Below the pieces are notes generated by a model. That model saw nothing but the letters and a program-made list of their open reading frames with translations. It was not told the origin of the DNA and did not search any database. Shown piece by piece: positions 58,251 through 64,000 of a stretch of 64,000 bases of DNA (within the stretch, counting starts at the first letter, position 1; every line of letters begins with the position of its first letter). The DNA is from Homarus americanus (taxonomy: Eukaryota; Arthropoda; Malacostraca; Decapoda; Nephropidae): the NCBI RefSeq assembly GCF_018991925.1, contig NW_024735442.1, forward strand, positions 1 through 64,000, given 5' to 3'. Made by a program: the position numbers and the translations under genes.

Positions 58251-59880
58251 ATTGCCACTTTCAGGAGTGTTACATCCATTCCTGAAATGCGTCCCGTGGT
58301 AACTTATTCTGAAGTGAATCATCTTATAGCCAACCATCCAGAAGCGCCCTATCCCCTCTTGAGTCGTATAACTTCCTGCTGAAATGCAAAAACCCCTCCT
58401 GTGATGTTACACCCCATCTTGATGCGCATTACTCCTCCTGAAGCGGCATGAAACTCCTCCTTGAAGAACAGTGCTTTTCAACCCTTCCTGAATTAGGTCT
58501 CCTGATACCCTTTCTTGAAAGTGGCCATCCAATACCCTTCCTGAAGCGGCTGAAGTGAAGGGTATAATATTTCCATCTCGTGTGCAAGACTGACAGGACA
58601 TCACATGTCTGAACAACCGGGTGCCACTATGGAAGCAGAAGTCATCCATACAGGGGGCAGCAAGAGTACAGCAGATGGGCAAAAGGTATCTCGTTTTGGC
58701 CTTGACTTTTGCATGCAACATCACCAAGGTCCCTAAAGAACTTGGCGTGTGCAAGACACGTGTTTCTCTGAATTCAGCTCTTATTTTTTTGGTTCAGTCT
58801 CTTCCACTCAACGTGTTTGAAACCGTAACTGTATCACGTCTACGAGGACAGCGAGGATCTTGTCTCGGGGACGAGGTGCAGAGCGTGGGCTTAATTGCTG
58901 TCACACATATGTTGCACTGTGAGGGACATGTTGCACCAGCAAGAAAAGTTCTGCTTAGAGACAACACCACCAGGAAGGCCATGAAGGTTGTCGCCTGACG
59001 TCGTCAAGCGCCCACGTGATCAGCGCTTGAGCGCCTGACTGTCCTTGATGCGTAATCTATTATGAATGACCCGGAGCTCTGTATATACTGTACATTTTTT
59101 TGTGTGTGTCTCGGCAGGAACCAAGCAGCAAGCTCTATGATGTGTGATGTTATCTTGTGCTCTTAAATCAAGCTGTTTCCCACAAGTATAATCTAATTTA
59201 ATTTTATTAAATCAGAGACAATAATCCAAATGCAGGTACTAATGCAGGCACAGAGGTTTCTAAGGTGATAAAAATCCACGGACACCTCACGATCAACGTA
59301 CACTCTTACCACACATCTTTTTCGTTCACACACTCATCCCTTCCGCCCTAGCTACCTCGGGGCCGATGGACCTGAACCTCTTAAGTGGATGCTTCCAAAA
59401 CCCTATATCGATTCTCCCCCTGAGAACTCTACACCCAACATAAGATACTCGGCCCCTGCACCGTCCGTCGCCTTGCAACTGTCCTGCCTCATGTTGTGCA
59501 ATCTTAGGCTCGTCTTCCACAATCTGAACTCGTAACCGCAGCCTCCCTTCCTCCCTCTCCTCCTCCAACTATTCTTCCTGACTCGCTGCCCTTCCTCCGA
59601 CCTTCCTTCCTCTATACCTCATCATTTATTCTCTTTACTCTGTCATTTCCATTCATGAGTTGTATTCTTGTGAACTCTAATCAGCTACTTTCTTCAAAGT
59701 GACACTTACTCAACTACAGATGAATCGGATCAATATGCGAGTAATAGTCTTCTGTTACTGAATGATTATGTTCCGGAAGTTGAAACCGCCAGCTACTGAG
59801 TGTCTTACACATCGAGACCTTGCAACATGGCTGCAAGATGAGGTGAAGACGCCATCATGGAGTAAACACAGAGAGGTTCT
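58251..59880. other. Degenerate fringe of the 24-bp repeat, then intergenic DNA
   Basis: To about 58560 the GAAGTG/CTCCTGAAG motif persists at irregular spacing. From there, frames such as 58621-58998 and 59326-59568 show no recognisable family. C/T-rich at 59535-59610. Confidence 0.5.
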
Positions 59881-60012
59881 GAGTGACAGGTCGTGACATT
59901 TTGTGAGTGAGAGAAGACATCTGTGAGGACGTTTTGAATGACAAGTCGTGACATTTTTGAGTGAGAGAAGACATCTGTGAGGACGTTTTGAATGACAAGT
60001 CGTGACAATTTG
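59881..60012 (+). repeat. Tandem repeat, about 60-bp unit, about 2.2 copies
   Basis: GTGACATTTT, GAGTGAGAGAAGACATCTGT and GACGTTTTGAATGACAAGTC recur with spacing of about 60 bases. Confidence 0.85.
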
Positions 60013-60583
60013 ATGTTTCGGACTTAGATACATTGTGCTGCGTCAAACATTTCACTCTAAGCAGATACAAACTCTTGAGGCCAAGAAGTCCAGCCACTAC
60101 CGGCAAGCGCCCAAACAAGCAAACAAGAGCACAAACGTATATGCGCACATATACATGAACGTACAGTACATGGAACCAACTTTGGCCTCCATGCACACGC
60201 ATGAACGTCGCATGTACAGTAGTGTACCTAGGCCCCTAGGGACTGCGGGCGAGGACAGGACAAAATTTGTATCTAGGACATGACAAAGTATACATCTAGA
60301 ACACGCCACGAGGACATGATCTAGGACTTGCCATGGGTGATGTAGGTTGGAGAAGATAGTTAGGAAGTAATGCAGAGTGTAGGAAAGATGACCCAGGTTG
60401 GGGGTGATGTGTGTAGTGTGGAAGGATGACTCAGGAATTGGGTATGTGGTATTTCCTCGGTTGTGGTGGTGGTCAAGATACGTCACACAGACCCTAATAG
60501 CAGGTTCCTTGGTTCACATGGCACCAATCAGGAATTAATCATTTGATCACATCCGGTGGAGGAGTATGGATTTATATGTGTTT

Positions 60584-60619
<36 letters not shown>

Positions 60620-61391
60620 GCGTTCGTAGTGTTGGCCACAGGTAACCAACTGCATGATATGGCAGACATCAGCAACAAGGAGCTGCGTGTACGAGTATGT
60701 TGGTTTTAGTCCTGACATGAGTTTCTTCCTCCTTATAACACATATCCCAGAGGTCATAAGTCAGCTTTTGGAAGTCACTTGTCCTTCCTTCTTATCACAG
60801 GTATGGGCTTATACGACCGTACGAGAACTTATCAATGTAATCGTGTGTTTGACTTACTTATTTAGTAGCTCATTGAGATATCAACTTAGTTGCTTATCAA
60901 TTTACTCGTTTATCGACTTACTGTGCGATATATTTATTAAGATTTTTTTCGTTTTTTATCATTATCCATACAGTTTTCTGAGACATAACCTCAGGACCAC
61001 TTTTCTATCAACCCACATACAGTGTCTTACCTGTAATATTGAGTTTAACAAAAAAATCCCACTCAAAAACTACCACACACATAAGGTCAGTGATGGCAGT
61101 CATCAGGTTTATTAAAAAAAACAAATAAATAAATAAAATAAATCGGATGAGTCAAGCCCGGAGAGTTTTAACCTGAATATCACGACCCCTGACCCCCCAC
61201 CTTGACCTTGAGTAATAGAGGTCGCCAATTTACATTTATTGAAGATGTTGATCAAAGAAACATTGCCCTGAATATTGCTTGTTGATATCTATTGTTATAT
61301 TTGTGAGGACAAACAAACACACAGACACAAACGAGATTAATAAACAAAGGAATAGATAAATATATTTAGATCCATATGAAAATACATACAA

Positions 61392-61395
<4 letters not shown>
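60013..61395. other. Intergenic sequence with (GA)n at 60587-60617
   Basis: No gene supported. The plus frame at 60654-61115 is hydrophobic and irregular, but without family similarity. Confidence 0.5.

Positions 61396-61449
<54 letters not shown>
61396..61449. repeat. (GA)n microsatellite
   Basis: Twenty-seven GA dinucleotides. Confidence 0.97.
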
Positions 61450-61452
<3 letters not shown>

Positions 61453-61494
61453 GGAGGATTTATTTGTAAGTGAATAAATGCGATGCATGCAAAT

Positions 61495-61985
61495 GATGGA
61501 GTGAGTGAGTGAATTAGTGAATGAACGAGTGTGTGTACTAATGCGTGAATGTACTTGAGTGAGTGTACGAGTGAAGGAATGTATGAGTACATGAGTAATT
61601 AGGTGAATGCGAATGCATATGAGTAAGTAAGTCCATTTCAGTGATTGAGTGCATCTGGGTACATTTGAATGAATGCATATGAGGGAGCGCATACTGATGA
61701 ATTGCATAATAATGAATGAATAAGTACATATGATTGCGTGAATGCATGTAAATGAGTATATCTGAGTGAGTGCATATGGGTAAGTACGGGCGTGAGTGCG
61801 TTTGAGTGTATGTGAGTGCGACTAAGTATATGCATGTGGATGAGTGCGTCTGAGTGCATGTGGATGAGTGCGTATGAGTGCGTCTGCCTGAGTGCTTCTG
61901 ATTGCAAGTGAATAAGTAAATCTGAGTGCGTCTGAGTGAGTGCATCTTAGTGCATGTGAGTGAGTGCATCTGAGTGCATAATAGT
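61495..61985 (+). repeat. Degenerate GAGTG/GCATxTGAGT repeat
   Basis: GTGAGTGCATCTGAGTGCAT and related motifs (GAGTGAGTG, TGAATGCATATGAG) recur without a strict period; overall about 490 bases. Confidence 0.75.
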
Positions 61986-62107
61986 AAACAAAGAATGAAG
62001 GAGGGAATGGACAAAGTAAACACTCTTATAAATTTTAATTGCGTTTATCTGTCTTTATATATAGTTTGTGAATTTCATTTATTATTAAGAAGGATAAGAA
62101 GAATAAG

Positions 62108-62110
<3 letters not shown>

Positions 62111-62172
<62 letters not shown>

Positions 62173-62340
62173 TGGGAAAAGAAAGAAAAGGAACAAAAAG
62201 AGAAAATAAAGAAGAAAAAGAAGAAATGAAAAATAAAGAACCGGAAGGAAGGAAAAGAGTAGAGAAGGAGGGAAAAAAGGAGAGGAGCAAGACGGCGATA
62301 AGAGAGGAAGAGAGGAAGTAATTGGAAAGTAAATGATAAT
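62111..62340 (+). repeat. (GA)n followed by purine-rich sequence
   Basis: Pure (GA)n at 62111-62170, then A/G-rich DNA to about 62320 that gives a charged Lys/Glu/Arg frame (61974-62321); low complexity, not a gene. Confidence 0.93.
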
Positions 62341-62529
62341 AATTAAATAAATTAATTAATTGGGGAAAATAGAGGTGGAGGGAGAGTAGGAGGAAGGCAA
62401 GAGATTAATCTCCTAACTTCACTCTTAAACTTTCGCCTCCACTCCCTTCATCTCTTGCCTCTCCCCCTTTAACCTCTTGCCTACCTCTCCCTTAATCTCT
62501 TGCATCCCACTCCCTCAATCCCTTGTCTT

Positions 62530-63192
62530 CCAAAATTCAAGTCAGAATCATGAACTCTGATCTAGACGAACTGAGAAATGCAGAGAGACCTGGCAGTTGT
62601 AGCATTAGTAAATATGACAAATTTTGTGACAAGAGGTAGCGGTATGGCCAGCATAAGGACAGAACCAGACAATGTGATATAGTTGTGGCCAGAATTAGGC
62701 TAGGACACAGACCCATCTGGCAAGTTAGTGACGCTGTACCCATACCGGAACACTCAGCATGTAAACTTTGTGATAAACCTTTAAAGCATACACTTGAAAA
62801 TTATATTATTGAATGTGACATTGTCAAAGACTTCAGGCCACCTGGCTTATTGTATCATGAACTTTGTAATTACTACATTGAATCAGGGGTGCTTGAGGAC
62901 ATTCTTGCTGTTTATCCAAAATTTACTAGCCCACACTGACTAGTCTTCAATTAGAATATGACGTCCAGTGTATATGAACCTCTATCCTGCATGGCAATGA
63001 ACAGTGACATTACCCACATGAACCTGACCTATATATACTGTTAATGAATAAGATCTATTCCTTTGTGTATGAACCTCTGTCCTGCATGACAGTGAGAAGT
63101 GATACCACCCTCAGTGTCAAGACCTGACTGAATTACTCAGAATAGGCAAACTGTGCTCCAAGCTTTGTCAATAAATGTGTTAAACTAAACTA
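62530..63192 (+). pseudogene. LINE C-terminus and 3' UTR (third family)
   Basis: From about 62550 the reading gives NSDLDELRNAERPGSCSIS and, after a TAG at 62634, IVVARIRLGHRPIWQ (62680-62720). Then comes a zinc-knuckle-like CKLCDKPLKHTLENYIIEC (62758-62815; C-x2-C, H, C) typical of LINE C-termini, ending at a TGA at 62937-62939. The 3' UTR (62940-63190) contains two copies of a TGAACCTCTxTCCTGCATG segment in tandem and ends AATAAATGTGTTAAAC. RT and endonuclease are missing. A 3' UTR-only copy is at 34376. Confidence 0.75.
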
Positions 63193-63440
63193 GTCTTCCC
63201 TCCTTTAGGGAAGAGTAGGGCAAGAGGTTAAGGGGTTAAGGAAGAGGAGACAATAGATTAAGGGAGAGAGACAAGGTAGTAAAGAAAGGAAGGCAAAAGT
63301 TTAAGGGAGGGAAGGCAATAGATTAGGGATGAGAATGTATGAGATTTAGGGAGGGAAAGGTAAGCGATGTAACGAAAGATCAAGGGAGCGAAGGTAAGAG
63401 AGTAGGGGAAGGGGGGACAGAGAAGGGAGGAGGGGTAGCC
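63193..63440 (+). repeat. Purine-rich tract
   Basis: A/G-rich with loose AAGGGAGGGAAGG/AAGATTAAGGG motifs; a similar patch lies at 63590-63660. Confidence 0.8.
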
Positions 63441-64000
63441 TGAGGGTGATGTCTGGGGTCGGGTTGCGGGGCTTTCAGCAGGTGCGGGTCCGGGTTACGT
63501 GGAGCAGCTCGGGTTACCCCACGCCCCGCCCCGCCCCGACTGATTGGTTGTGGGGGGATAGGAGGAGGGCGGTATACCCGGGCTGTTTGGGAGGGGGAAG
63601 AGGTAGGGAAGGAATGGGGAGAGAGAGGAGGAGGAGAGAGAGGGAGGGAGGAGAGGTGGATGTTGGCAGCTTCGATTATGAGGTGTGTGTCGTGGCAAAG
63701 TAATTGTCATGGAGGACAGTGTCTATTGTGGCGGATGATTGGTTTGGTTGGTCGCTTCATCACAGCAGCTGCCCCCTACAACCTCTGACCACTTCATCAT
63801 CTTCCTAATACCCAATCACGGAGTCTTGTTATTGATTTTTTCTCTCTCTCTCAATCTCTCTTCCTCATTTTTTTCTTTTGTCATATTGTCAGTCTTGGTA
63901 CAGTTGGTAAGACGAAAAAATAAAGGAAGCCGTTTACGACTGAGGGAGATCATCTTTCACAGCCTAGGGCCCACTTGACCACTCTGAGCTTTTATTATTG
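63441..64000. other. Intergenic sequence to window end
   Basis: GC-rich patch near 63505-63545 (CGCCCCGCCCCG) then A/G-rich and T/C-rich stretches. No gene supported. Confidence 0.45.

Noticed and set aside
57502..58337. 245- and 256-residue minus frames
   Set aside because: Overlapping frames of the 24-bp minisatellite.
58621..58998. 125-residue plus frame downstream of the 24-bp array
   Set aside because: No recognisable domain, and the competing minus frame is equally open.
61974..62321. 115-residue charged frame
   Set aside because: Product of (GA)n and adjoining purine-rich DNA.

Overview
This is non-coding eukaryotic DNA, most likely from a decapod crustacean. The evidence is a high density of decayed transposable elements, long micro- and minisatellites, an arthropod-type (TTAGG)n tract, and a tRNA-derived SINE whose body contains the block CCTGTTCACCTAGCAG, which I recall (not searched) from shrimp and crayfish sequence. 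I find no convincing intact host gene. Most long open frames are translations of tandem repeats or remnants of transposable elements.

Layout. 0.6-1.6 kb: minus-strand hAT transposase remnant. 2.7-3.4 kb: minisatellites. 5.6-8.3 kb: decayed env-bearing Gypsy element (RT, RNase H, then an envelope-like remnant, with integrase missing). 9-11 kb: minisatellites and a GC-rich island. 12.3-14.3 kb: LINE tails with a piggyBac-like MITE at a TTAA site and a hAT MITE nested in a foldback element. 14.3-21 kb: very repeat-rich, with 30-, 21-, 27- and 15/30-bp arrays, a SINE, and a 16-copy near-perfect 30-bp array. 21.7-26.9 kb: three LINE remnants. 28.8-32.25 kb: the best-preserved element, a Gypsy-family LTR retrotransposon with a 5' LTR, tRNA-Lys-type primer site, gag, protease and integrase. 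32.4-35.7 kb: SINE, minisatellites, LINE tail. 37.1-38.5 kb: a second env-bearing Gypsy remnant on the minus strand. 39.5-45.1 kb: LINE ends, a LINE with reverse transcriptase, and a Penelope-like element with a GIY-YIG motif. 45.5-50.3 kb: minisatellite, (AT)n and (AAT)n. 50.3-52.6 kb: three same-orientation copies of an unassigned retroelement. 55.2-57.0 kb: a chimeric LINE. 57-64 kb: minisatellites, (GA)n and a final LINE 3' end.

Most notable points. (1) In the 28.8-32.25 kb element, protease is followed directly by integrase with no RT between, the order known from Gmr1-type Gypsy elements. Its gag and pol are in the same frame, separated by one UGA followed by CUA, a context associated with stop-codon readthrough. 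(2) A 92-bp piggyBac-like MITE sits at a TTAA whose empty site is visible in a second LINE copy in the same window. (3) A three-copy retroelement family carries a zinc-knuckle and possible nuclease-like C-terminus, each copy abutting a trinucleotide tail. (4) Two remnants carry an envelope-like gene related to baculovirus F / errantivirus Env.

Element classes rest on motifs read by eye. No database search was possible, and boundaries of degenerate repeats are approximate.
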